From Bacteroidota bacterium (GTDB lineage Bacteria; Bacteroidota; Bacteroidia; Chitinophagales; Chitinophagaceae): 64,000 bases of DNA. The stretch lies in the NCBI GenBank assembly GCA_005884665.1, contig VBAT01000034.1, forward strand, positions 122,495 through 186,494, read 5' to 3'. The notes below the pieces were generated by a model. That model saw nothing but the letters and a program-made list of their open reading frames with translations, ran no database searches and was not told the origin of the DNA. Numbering within the stretch: position 1 is the first letter of the stretch; every line of letters begins with the position of its first letter. Below are positions 19,326-27,955 of the stretch, piece by piece. The translations under genes and the position numbers were made by a program.

Positions 19326-19367
19326 GTTCCGGGGCACTTACAAAAGCGACCTAATGGTCACTTTTTT
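19326..19367 (+). repeat. Duplicated 3' end of tRNA-Leu(TAA) plus its terminator
   Basis: GTTCCGGGGCACTTA (15/15 match to 17481-17495), followed by caAAAGCGACctaATGGTCaCTTTTTTT. Confidence 0.75.
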
Positions 19368-19398
19368 TATTTGTAGTTTTGAAAAAAGACCATTTTAA

Positions 19399-20592
19399 AT
19401 GCCTACAGATATCAAATGTCCCAATTGTGGTCATCAATTCGAACCAAATGAAGCCATAAGGGAAGAAGTACAAAAAGAATTGCGTGCACAGGCCGCCGAC
19501 TGGCAAAAAAAGAAGAACGAAGAATTCAACCAAAAGCTGGATGAAGAAAAAAAACGAATCCAACAGTCTGTTGAAGAAAATCTCCGTAAATCCATTTCTT
19601 CCGATTTTGAAAACAGGCTTCGGCTGGCCGAGCAAAACAATAAAGACAATGAAGAAAAACTAAAGTTGTCACGACAAAAGGAACTTGAGTTTTTAAAAAA
19701 AGAGAAAGAATTAAAAACAAAAGAAGAAGAACTCGAGTTGTCTGTACAGAAAAAAGTGTTGGAGGAACGGGAAAAACTTTCCAAGGAGATACGCAAGATC
19801 GAAGATCAAAGGATGCAGCAGCTTGAAACAGATTTTAAGCTAAAGCTGGCTGAAAAAGATAAGCAGCTTGAAGATCAAAAAAAGTTGGCTGACGAAATGA
19901 GACGCAAAGCCGAGCAGGGTTCTATGCAACTGCAGGGTGAAGTGCAGGAGATTGCACTGGAAGAAATGTTGCGTTCTGCTTTCCCATTTGATATGATCAC
20001 TGAGGTTGGAAAGGGCGTTCGTGGAGCAGATTGCCTGCAGATTATACGAAACAATTTCGGGCAGGAATGCGGCAAGATCATCTATGAGAGTAAACGCACG
20101 AATGCATTTGCAGCTGACTGGATTGAAAAGCTGAAAGCAGATATGCGCAGCCAGGGTGCAGAGATCGCGGTGATCGTCACCAAGACAATGCCCAGGGATA
20201 TGGACTGCTTTGGAATTAAGGACGGGGTATGGATCTGTTCTTTTGGCGAAGTAAAAGCACTGGCTGCCGCTTTGCGAGATTCCATCGTTCGAACATTCAA
20301 TGCGACAAAAAGCAATGAGAATAAAGGCGATAAAATGCATTTATTGTACGGCTATCTCACCAGTAATGAATTTGCGGAGCAATGGAAAGCGATCCGTGAA
20401 GGATTTATGAGCATGAAGCTTTCCATTCAGAAAGAAAGAGACGCGATGGAAAAACTCTGGAAAGCCAGGGAAAAACAACTGGAAAAAGTTTTGTTGAATG
20501 CAGCTCATATCCGCGGATCTATCGAGGGAATATCCGGAAGCGATGTGGATCTGAATTTATTGGAAGCAGGAGATGACGAGGAAGAAGAATAA
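19399..20592 (+). CDS. DUF2130 family protein (coiled-coil, N-terminal zinc-ribbon-like)
   Basis: MPTDIKCPNCGHQFEPNEAIREEVQKELR...coiled coil...GADCLQIIRNNFGQECGKIIYESKRTNAFAADWIEKLKADMR. Confidence 0.88.
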   Translation: MPTDIKCPNCGHQFEPNEAIREEVQKELRAQAADWQKKKNEEFNQKLDEEKKRIQQSVEENLRKSISSDFENRLRLAEQNNKDNEEKLKLSRQKELEFLKKEKELKTKEEELELSVQKKVLEEREKLSKEIRKIEDQRMQQLETDFKLKLAEKDKQLEDQKKLADEMRRKAEQGSMQLQGEVQEIALEEMLRSAFPFDMITEVGKGVRGADCLQIIRNNFGQECGKIIYESKRTNAFAADWIEKLKADMRSQGAEIAVIVTKTMPRDMDCFGIKDGVWICSFGEVKALAAALRDSIVRTFNATKSNENKGDKMHLLYGYLTSNEFAEQWKAIREGFMSMKLSIQKERDAMEKLWKAREKQLEKVLLNAAHIRGSIEGISGSDVDLNLLEAGDDEEEE

Positions 20593-20597
20593 TTCAA

Positions 20598-21332
20598 CTA
20601 ATCAACCCAGGCCAGTACCAGTTGCCCGAAATAACGATAATGAATTGCCAGTTGAGAGTTCGTTTTTGAAAAAAAACAATCTATCGATTCAGTTGCTTTA
20701 TGATGCTTTTGCAATTGAATGTTCTGCTTGAAATCTACACCACCATTGCCATACCATTTGAAAACGGATTCCTTTGCAGACCAGAGGAGAGTCGTAAGTC
20801 TGGAGTCGATAGTCGATAGTCCAGGGCCAGAACCGGTGACTGCTGTCCCGATAGCTGTCGGGAGGTAAGTCGTTAGTTCTTTTTCGCTAAGGAATTTATT
20901 TTTTATCGTTTCGATCTTTGGCGAAACGTTTTCAATGTCTACCCCTACTCTTTTATCGCTGCTTACAATGGCGGCGGCATAGTCACCGCAATGAGAAATG
21001 GAAAAATGGTATCGCTCATCAGGCAGGTAAGGTTTCCGGGTATCGGCAATTTGGATCAACTCGTAGGGAAAGTCAGGAAACAGGAATTGTAATAAAAAAC
21101 GACCGGCCAGGTGCTGGAGCCTTTTATGCGGATGGGTAACATCCCTGTGCTGAGGCACATTGGCTTTAAAAAAGTCTTCTGTCTCTTCTATTTTCCAGAT
21201 ACCGAGCCTTGTTGTATCGTTGATTTGATGTTGAAAAAAAACCGGCACGAATGTGATTTTAGATGATAGATTGCAGACTTTTACAACTAAGTTTTGAGTT
21301 TGGAACGTAAGTTCTATAGTTCTGGTAAACAC
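20598..21332 (-). CDS. 4'-phosphopantetheinyl transferase superfamily protein with in-frame repeat insertion
   Basis: YHFSISHCGDYAAAIVSSDKRVGVDIE...KNKFLSEKELT...LLWSAKESVFKWYG is an Sfp-type signature. Confidence 0.9.
   Translation of the reverse strand: MFTRTIELTFQTQNLVVKVCNLSSKITFVPVFFQHQINDTTRLGIWKIEETEDFFKANVPQHRDVTHPHKRLQHLAGRFLLQFLFPDFPYELIQIADTRKPYLPDERYHFSISHCGDYAAAIVSSDKRVGVDIENVSPKIETIKNKFLSEKELTTYLPTAIGTAVTGSGPGLSTIDSRLTTLLWSAKESVFKWYGNGGVDFKQNIQLQKHHKATESIDCFFSKTNSQLAIHYRYFGQLVLAWVD
20790..20824. repeat. Period-7 tandem repeat (AGTCNNN)x5 inside the PPTase CDS
   Basis: AGTCGTA/AGTCTGG/AGTCGAT/AGTCGAT/AGTCCAG. Confidence 0.8.
20846..20863. repeat. Palindromic element copy 5 (TCCCGATAGCTGTCGGGA) inside the PPTase CDS
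   Basis: One mismatch from the perfect palindrome at 17294. Confidence 0.9.
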
Positions 21333-21356
21333 TCCAAATTTTTAGCATCCTTACTC

Positions 21357-21391
21357 ACAACTGATACCCGACACCTGACAACCGACAAAAA
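21357..21391. repeat. Period-7 tandem repeat (ACANCYG-like)x5 abutting the dcd start
   Basis: ACAACTG/ATACCCG/ACACCTG/ACAACCG/ACAAAAA. Confidence 0.75.
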
Positions 21392-21927
21392 TGATCTTAT
21401 CAGACACGAGGATACTTGAAGAGATTAAAAAAGGAACAATCAAGCTGGAACCATACGACCGGGAATGTCTCGGTAGCAATTCCTATGACGTACATCTCGG
21501 CAAATGGCTGGCCACTTACAGGGAACATATACTGGATGCCAAGAAACACAACGAGATCGAGTATTTTGAAATACCCGAGGAAGGTTTTGTTCTATATCCA
21601 CATATCTTTTACCTGGGCGTTACGCTTGAGTATACCGAAACTCATGCTCACGTACCTTTTCTTGAAGGCAAATCATCTACGGGACGGCTCGGGATCGACA
21701 TACATGCCACGGCCGGCAAAGGCGATGTCGGGTTTTGTGGTCACTGGACGCTGGAGATCTCTGTCAAGCAACCGGTAAAAGTGTATAAAGGCATGCCGAT
21801 AGGACAATTGATTTATTTCCCGGCGGATGGCGAAATTGCAGTCAAATACAATGAAAAGAAAAACGCGAAGTACAGCGGTCAGCCCGATAAGCCGATCGAG
21901 AGTATGATGTGGAAGAATAAATTTTAA
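21391..21927 (+). CDS. dcd: dCTP deaminase
   Basis: MILSDTRILEEIKKGTIKLEPYDRECLGSNSYDVHLG...FLEGKSSTGRLGIDIHATAGKGDVGFCGHWTLEISV. Confidence 0.95.
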   Translation: MILSDTRILEEIKKGTIKLEPYDRECLGSNSYDVHLGKWLATYREHILDAKKHNEIEYFEIPEEGFVLYPHIFYLGVTLEYTETHAHVPFLEGKSSTGRLGIDIHATAGKGDVGFCGHWTLEISVKQPVKVYKGMPIGQLIYFPADGEIAVKYNEKKNAKYSGQPDKPIESMMWKNKF

Positions 21928-21940
21928 ATAACCGTTATTT

Positions 21941-22424
21941 ATGAGGATTCTTTTTACAGCCATCGTGATCCTTTGGCTCTCACTTAATAGCCAGGGTCAA
22001 AAGAAGATCGACCGGCAAGGTTTTTCAATGAAATATCCCACCGGCTGGAATATCGACACCGCAGACGAAGATTATGATCCTGATGCTCTTTTTAGCCTCG
22101 ATTCGCCCGATGGCGACAACATGATCATGTTCGTGCTCTATGATATGGCCCTGACTGATGAAAAACCAGGAAAAAGCGTTCACTGCTGAATTATTAAAAA
22201 ACGCAGAGATCTCTCATTTCAATACCTGGGGAAAGTATAAAGGTTCCGGTAAAATACTGTCGGGAAAGCTGATGGGGGTATACAAAGGATTCGTCAGGAT
22301 ATTTATATATACCGATGGCAAAAAGACACTGACCGTGGTTGAGCAGTGCTTTGATAAAGCCTATGAAGCATTAAAGAAGGACTATGAACTTATGGCTTCA
22401 TCTTTTGAATTCAAGAAAAACTGA
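21941..22424 (+). pseudogene. Small secreted protein split by a frameshift (about 160 aa)
   Basis: ORFs 21941-22189 and 22158-22424 overlap. The first reads ...DMALTDEKPGKSVHC*, and the second continues naturally (...EKAFTAELLKNAEISHFNTWGKYKG...SSFEFKKN). Confidence 0.7.
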
Positions 22425-22556
22425 TCTTGTCGATAGTAGCTCATTCTTGTCATACCCTCCTTTAGAATCTTTGCTACAGATACACGGATTAGAGTGCTTC
22501 AGGTGTCTGTTGTCAGGCCTCAGCTTCCTATTAATTCACAGTATTTCTGTATTGTC

Positions 22557-22588
22557 AAACCTTTAAACCTTTAGACCCTTAAACCTTT
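22557..22588. repeat. Period-8 tandem repeat (AAACCTTT)x4
   Basis: AAACCTTT/AAACCTTT/AGACCCTT/AAACCTTT. Confidence 0.85.
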
Positions 22589-22601
22589 GAATGTTCTACC
22601 A

Positions 22602-23714
22602 TCAAATCGCCTCAATCCCGAATTTTTTATAGTAAGCGACCAGCCAGGCCACCACTTCATTGTAGGTCTCTTTTCCCGCAGGTTGATTATTGGCTTTTAG
22701 GAAATGACCATACCCCCACATGATTACCGGCTCAACGGGATTTTTATACTGCCGAAAAAAATCGCGAAGCTCTTTCAGGTCTTTTATTACCTGCGGATGT
22801 AGTCTTTGTTGGTAATTCCGCGCCATCGTTGTGTCGCGCCTGCCGATCTCCCGCACCGCATAACTATACAGGTCGAAATACATGGAATATTTTAAACCGG
22901 CCGAAACCGAGGACCGACAGGCAAGAAAAGCAACAAAGTTTGCCTCGTTCTCCCTGGCATATCCTACCTGGTGACCTATCTCATGCGCCGTCACATATGG
23001 TTCGAGAAAACGCGGAACGGTGGTATTAACCTGCGCTTCTCCGGAAAAAGGATTGTAATAGCCCTGGAAACCGAGATAATTTCCCAGATAACTAAACATA
23101 GAAGGCTTAACGGAACCCGGGTTATAATTCAAAAAAGAATATTCATGTGCCGCGTGCCGGTAAGCTTTTGTTGCTTCGCTGAACAACCTGCTTTTTTTAT
23201 CCAACGAATCCCTTTGCGCTTCAGTGACCGCCAGGGCATATTGGTTGAGTTTTACCTGCAACGCAGCAGTCAGTGTGTCCAGGTCTGCTAAAGAATATTT
23301 TTTTACCTGGAGCCCGAGTTGCCGGGCGATACCAGTCCGGTTATAGTTTAGTCCCCACAAGGCGTTAAAAAATACATATACAAACAGGAAAAAGAAGATC
23401 GCCTGCTGGAGGCCTGAAGCGAAATATTTCCTCGTTAATTGCTTCTTAAACAAGAGTTTGAAAAAACGGAATGCCCTAAAAAGTATAACCAGTGAGAGAA
23501 ATATATAAAAAAGGTCACCTACACTAAACGGTATCCATCCGAAAAGGAAACGTTGAACCTTCGAAATGAGTGGGTATATGCCATAAGTGAAGTTATTTTC
23601 CACCCAGTCGGGGTAGTAAGAAGACCATTTGATGAGAATAGCAGATACTATCAAAAGAACCCAGCTCCAGCTTTTCATCAGGTGATGAAACAATCGGGAC
23701 AGAAATTTTTGCAA
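22602..23714 (-). CDS. DUF3810-like membrane protein with HExxH-like zinc site
   Basis: Multi-TM N-terminus, ALWGLNYNRTGIARQLG, VTAHEIGHQVGYARENEANFVAFLAC. Confidence 0.88.
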   Translation of the reverse strand: MQKFLSRLFHHLMKSWSWVLLIVSAILIKWSSYYPDWVENNFTYGIYPLISKVQRFLFGWIPFSVGDLFYIFLSLVILFRAFRFFKLLFKKQLTRKYFASGLQQAIFFFLFVYVFFNALWGLNYNRTGIARQLGLQVKKYSLADLDTLTAALQVKLNQYALAVTEAQRDSLDKKSRLFSEATKAYRHAAHEYSFLNYNPGSVKPSMFSYLGNYLGFQGYYNPFSGEAQVNTTVPRFLEPYVTAHEIGHQVGYARENEANFVAFLACRSSVSAGLKYSMYFDLYSYAVREIGRRDTTMARNYQQRLHPQVIKDLKELRDFFRQYKNPVEPVIMWGYGHFLKANNQPAGKETYNEVVAWLVAYYKKFGIEAI

Positions 23715-23886
23715 ACCTAACAGATTTAATTCCTAAGGATCAAAGCCTTAAATTAATTACAAGCCCGAAAATAATCTAAATTCGGTCTCAAAACTTCATC
23801 AAATTCCCCTACCTTTGCCTCCCGATTTTCCAAAGTGAAATCTGAACTTCAGGCAAATTTTGGAAGGGAAGCAAAAGTTTCGAGAC

Positions 23887-24397
23887 ATGAATTATCGCCG
23901 GGAGTTTGAAATAGCGTTTGTAGGTCTGAAACCCGGTATTCATGAATATGAGTACGAAATAACTGACAGGTTCTTTGAAGAATTTCAGCAGCAGGATTTT
24001 TTCAACTGTAAAGCAACAGTAAGGCTGACCCTGGATAAAAAAACAGGCTTTATGCTGCTTAAGTTTGAAATGGGTGGCAGCCTCGAAGTCATATGCGACC
24101 GATGCAGCAACAACCTGCCGCTTGAGCTCTGGGACGATTTTAACATTACAGTTAAAATGGTGGATGAGCCCGAACTGATGAACAACCAGGAAGAGGATCC
24201 CGATGTGTATTATATCAGCAATGGCGAAAGCCATATTGATGTGGCGAACTGGATCTACGACCTTTGAAAAAATGGACGGTCCACATTGCAACCCAGCGGC
24301 AAGAGAAATGCTGAATAAGCTGAGCAACGGGGATAAAGAACAAAAGACCAACCCGATCTGGAAAGGACTGGAGAAGTTTAAAGATCTTGATAATTGA
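23887..24397 (+). pseudogene. DUF177 (YceD-like) protein with internal deletion/frameshift
   Basis: ORF 23860-24267 ends ...SHIDVANWIYDL*. The expected C-terminal segment (EKMDGPHCNPAAREMLNKLSNGD...NPIWKGLEKFKDLDN) is in the +1 frame, ORF 24203-24397. Confidence 0.75.
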
Positions 24398-24404
24398 GAC
24401 GATG

Positions 24405-24422
24405 TCCCGATAGCTATCGGGA
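24405..24422. repeat. Palindromic element copy 6 (perfect TCCCGATAGCTATCGGGA)
   Basis: Perfect 18-bp palindrome, identical to 17294-17311. Confidence 0.9.
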
Positions 24423-24444
24423 GGTGAATCAGGGGTATCTGGCT

Positions 24445-24465
24445 ATTGACCATTGACCATTCATT
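24445..24465. repeat. Period-7 tandem repeat (ATTGACC)x2-3
   Basis: ATTGACC/ATTGACC/ATTCATT. Confidence 0.6.
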
Positions 24466-24500
24466 AATAAAAGTTTTTACAGATAATAAATAAATGAATC

Positions 24501-24698
24501 ATGCCAAATCCGAAACGCAGACATAGTCAGCAAAGAAGTGCGAAGCGCAGGACACACTATAAAGCAACTTCTGCTACTTTGACGACCGATAGTACAACCG
24601 GGGAAACACATGTGCGCCACCGTGCTCATGTAAGTGAAGGTAAGTTGTATTACAGGGGTAAGCTGGTAGCTGAAAAAGCACCTCCAAAAAGCAAGTAA
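24501..24698 (+). CDS. rpmF: 50S ribosomal protein L32
   Basis: MPNPKRRHSQQRSAKRRTHYKATSATLTTD...HVRHRAHVSEGKLYYRGKLV. Confidence 0.95.
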   Translation: MPNPKRRHSQQRSAKRRTHYKATSATLTTDSTTGETHVRHRAHVSEGKLYYRGKLVAEKAPPKSK

Positions 24699-24774
24699 CT
24701 CCTTATAAAAGAATTCTAAGTTCTGGGATACTTAATTGTATTTTTGGAACTTAGATTTTTATTTTACATAACCG

Positions 24775-25713
24775 ATGACCATTGCTATTGATATGATGGG
24801 TGGCGATTTCGCCCCGTCTGAAACAATAAAAGGAGTGCTTCAATACTTGTCGGAAGACAACTCTGCTCATACTCTCGCGCTTGTTGGCCATGAAACTGAA
24901 TTGACAAGACTGGTCCAGGAACATTCGGTGCCACAGGGCCGCTATAAAATTGTTCATGCAGAACAGGTCATCGAAATGCATGAACATCCCACAAAAGCTT
25001 TAAAGGAAAAACAAAAATCATCTATCGCAATTGGGTTTCACCTGCTGGCCTCCGGCAAAGCCGACGCTTTTATAAGCGCGGGTAATACCGGTGCCATGTT
25101 GGTCGGCGCTCTTTTTAGTATTAAGGCTGTGGAAGGTGTGATCCGGCCCACAATCTCATCTGTAATGCCGAAGGAAAACGGCGGCACAGGTATTTTGCTC
25201 GACGTCGGTTTAAATGCTGATTGCAAGCCAGAACAGCTGAATCAGTTCGCGATAATGGGTTCAGTGTATGCGCAATTGATTCTTGGCATTGATAATCCCC
25301 GGGTCGGCCTGATCAATGTAGGTGAAGAAGAAGGTAAGGGTAATTTACTTGCCCAGGCAACCTACCCCTTGCTCAAAGAAAACAAGCATATTAATTTTAT
25401 CGGGAATATTGAAGGCCGGGATATATTGACGGACAAAGCCGATGTAATGGTTTGCGAAGGTTTTACCGGTAATATCATGTTGAAGTTTGCCGAAACTTTG
25501 TACGAGATCAGTCACCGGAAACAGGTTCAGCACGAATATTTTGAGCGGTTCAATTTCGAAATCTATGGTGGCACTCCCATCCTCGGTGTTGCCAAACCCG
25601 TTGTGATCGGTCATGGCATTTCAAAAGCAAAGGCATTTAAGAACATGATCCTCGTCGCTCAAAAAATGTTGGAAAAAGACGTATTGGGAAAAATGAAGGA
25701 AGAGTTGCAATGA
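24775..25713 (+). CDS. plsX: Phosphate acyltransferase PlsX
   Basis: MTIAIDMMGGDFAPSETIKGV...FISAGNTGAMLVGAL...CEGFTGNIMLKFAETLYE. Confidence 0.96.
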   Translation: MTIAIDMMGGDFAPSETIKGVLQYLSEDNSAHTLALVGHETELTRLVQEHSVPQGRYKIVHAEQVIEMHEHPTKALKEKQKSSIAIGFHLLASGKADAFISAGNTGAMLVGALFSIKAVEGVIRPTISSVMPKENGGTGILLDVGLNADCKPEQLNQFAIMGSVYAQLILGIDNPRVGLINVGEEEGKGNLLAQATYPLLKENKHINFIGNIEGRDILTDKADVMVCEGFTGNIMLKFAETLYEISHRKQVQHEYFERFNFEIYGGTPILGVAKPVVIGHGISKAKAFKNMILVAQKMLEKDVLGKMKEELQ

Positions 25714-25740
25714 TACCGGCCGGGCAACGCTACGTTTTAT

Positions 25741-26904
25741 ATGAAACAAACTCTTTTATCATCCCTGAAAAAAGAATTGGAGCATAGTTTCGGGCGAAAA
25801 ATAGTTTCGTCAAGGGATTGCATCCAAATGGTAGAAGACATTTATCGCAAGACCGGCGAAACGGTTAATGCAAATACATTACGTCGATTTTTTGGTCTCG
25901 TCAAAGCAGATTATCCTCCTTCTTCTTCTACAATAACCATTCTCTCCAGGTATTGCGGATTCAATTCGATTGAAGAGATCGAACATGTTTCAGCCGGAGA
26001 TCATTCCAATGCGGACATAAACAAGGAAGAGGTGCTTCGTTACATGGTCTCACTTTTCAAAAATATCGAGGTCACTGGCAACGAGGAACGGACATTTTAC
26101 CCGATAGTTGAACAGACCATTGTCTTCCTGGAAAGAAATCCATCACTAATTGATAAGTTCCAGCGGGAGATCGCAAAGACCACAACGGGCCAGTATTATT
26201 ATTATGAAAAGATGCCCAATATTGACCGGCTGAACGGGTATTTTGGTGAAGGCTTGCGTCATTACCTTCGGTCAAAGGCCTCCGAGGAAGGCAAAGTGTT
26301 TGGCCATTCGATGCAGGTGTTCAGGGACTGGCTGACAAAAAACAACGAGCAGTTGCTTCATCATGCATCACAAATACCGAAGCCTGATATCACCCCGGCT
26401 TTTCCTCCACATATACTGGGGCGGTTTATCGCCGCAAGATTGTACCAGGCTGATATTACAGGCCGGCCTGCCGATGGTATTCTTGCCGATGCAAAAAAAT
26501 ACCATGCCGGGATCAAAGCCAGCCGTGAAGACTCCCCGTTTTCCTTCCCCGATTTTGAACTTATACTCTGCGAGGCTTTGCTGCTGACGGGTCATTACGA
26601 AGACGGGTCGGAATATATATGGCATGGTAAAAACTTCCTATCCGAGTCAGGCCTGGACAAAAATTCATCTTTTGATCTTTGGGAGGACTTCGCCAGCTTC
26701 CACAAAGAAGGCGATCCCCGGAAGAAAAAAGACTATGCCGAAAAGCAGGAATTGAATTATTCTTTTTCCAAAAAATACAGCGCCATCATCAAACTTTTGT
26801 CGGGTTTAAACACGAAGCGTATAAAAGTTTCCGATAAACAGCAACTGTCTGAGCTAATTAAGGAAACCGGCTATAAGAAACTATTATCATTACCGGTATA
26901 TTAA
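25741..26904 (+). CDS. Conserved hypothetical protein (Bacteroidota-type, HTH-like N-terminus)
   Basis: 387-aa ORF: MKQTLLSSLKKELEHSFGRKIVSSRDCIQMVEDIYRKTGETVNANTLRRFFGLVK...SSSTITILSRYCGFNSIEEIE. Confidence 0.75.
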   Translation: MKQTLLSSLKKELEHSFGRKIVSSRDCIQMVEDIYRKTGETVNANTLRRFFGLVKADYPPSSSTITILSRYCGFNSIEEIEHVSAGDHSNADINKEEVLRYMVSLFKNIEVTGNEERTFYPIVEQTIVFLERNPSLIDKFQREIAKTTTGQYYYYEKMPNIDRLNGYFGEGLRHYLRSKASEEGKVFGHSMQVFRDWLTKNNEQLLHHASQIPKPDITPAFPPHILGRFIAARLYQADITGRPADGILADAKKYHAGIKASREDSPFSFPDFELILCEALLLTGHYEDGSEYIWHGKNFLSESGLDKNSSFDLWEDFASFHKEGDPRKKKDYAEKQELNYSFSKKYSAIIKLLSGLNTKRIKVSDKQQLSELIKETGYKKLLSLPVY

Positions 26905-27135
26905 ATAATTATGTTTTATAGGTCAATTATAAATTCTGAACAAAAAAGAACAAAAAGGTGTTTCAATTAAACTATACTTTAGTGCGTCAATTCATTCTTC
27001 CTATAGAAGTCCAGTCTAACCTCCAGTTCCAATTCTTCTGAACAATCTTACAAGAAATCAATTAGATCTGATTGGTGCAAAAAAATCTCGTATTGTAAAA
27101 ACCGATATTTTTTTGGAGTGTAAGTATTATGTCTA

Positions 27136-27936
27136 ATGATAATTATGTTTATGAAGATAGGTTTAAATAACACATTGATTGGTTGCATTTGTGTCCTTAC
27201 CCTTTTTACGTCTACTTCCTGTACCAGCGGTAAAAATCTCCGCTATTTTCCGGACCTTAAAGATGGCAGCATACAATCCAACACTCCCTTTCCTGAATCA
27301 GTGATTCAGAAAAGTGACATTCTCAGCATAACAGTTAGCAGTCTCAATCCTGAAGCATCGGCGATATTTAATCCGGGCGCAGCCGCTGCCGGCGGAGCTG
27401 CAGCCGGAGCCGCCGCTCCACAGGGTTACCTGGTCAACACCGAGGGAAATATCCAGTTTCCCGTTATCGGCAGCATAAAGGCGGAAGGTCTGACCAAAAA
27501 TCAATTAAAAGACAAGATCGCAAAAACGTTAATAGATAGTAAGCTTTTGTTGGACCCGATCGTTACCATTCGGTATATGAATTTCAGGGTTACTGTGCTG
27601 GGTGAGGTCAATCATCCCACCGTGGTCAATGTGCCGAATGAAAAGATCTCTTTGCTGGAAGCGCTCGGCCTGGCCGGCGATATGACGATCTATGCAAAGA
27701 GGACCAACGTAGTGGTGATCCGGGAAGTGAATGATCAGAAGACCATCAAGCGTCTTAACCTCAATTCGGACGAGATATTTACATCTCCCTATTACTATTT
27801 ACAGTCAAACGACATTGTCTACGTTGAGCCCAATAAAACCAGAGTTAACAGTGCTAGTAGTGGAATGCAGTGGGCCCCGATAATAATGAGCGGAGTATCA
27901 TTAGTTCTGATTGCGGCGACGCTGTTTATCAAATAA
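27136..27936 (+). CDS. Polysaccharide export outer-membrane lipoprotein (Wza-like, SLBB)
   Basis: Lipobox (STSCTSGKNL), ILSITVSSLNPEAS, YLVNTEGNIQFPVIGSIKAEGLTKNQLKDKI, RVTVLGEVNHPTVVNVPNEKISLLEALGLAGDM. Confidence 0.93.
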   Translation: MIIMFMKIGLNNTLIGCICVLTLFTSTSCTSGKNLRYFPDLKDGSIQSNTPFPESVIQKSDILSITVSSLNPEASAIFNPGAAAAGGAAAGAAAPQGYLVNTEGNIQFPVIGSIKAEGLTKNQLKDKIAKTLIDSKLLLDPIVTIRYMNFRVTVLGEVNHPTVVNVPNEKISLLEALGLAGDMTIYAKRTNVVVIREVNDQKTIKRLNLNSDEIFTSPYYYLQSNDIVYVEPNKTRVNSASSGMQWAPIIMSGVSLVLIAATLFIK

Positions 27937-27955
27937 CCCATTTTATTCTAATTAT

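Noticed and set aside
19434-19796. Antisense ORF to the DUF2130 coiled coil
   Set aside because: Ser/Phe-rich antisense of a Lys/Glu-rich coiled coil; typical artefact.
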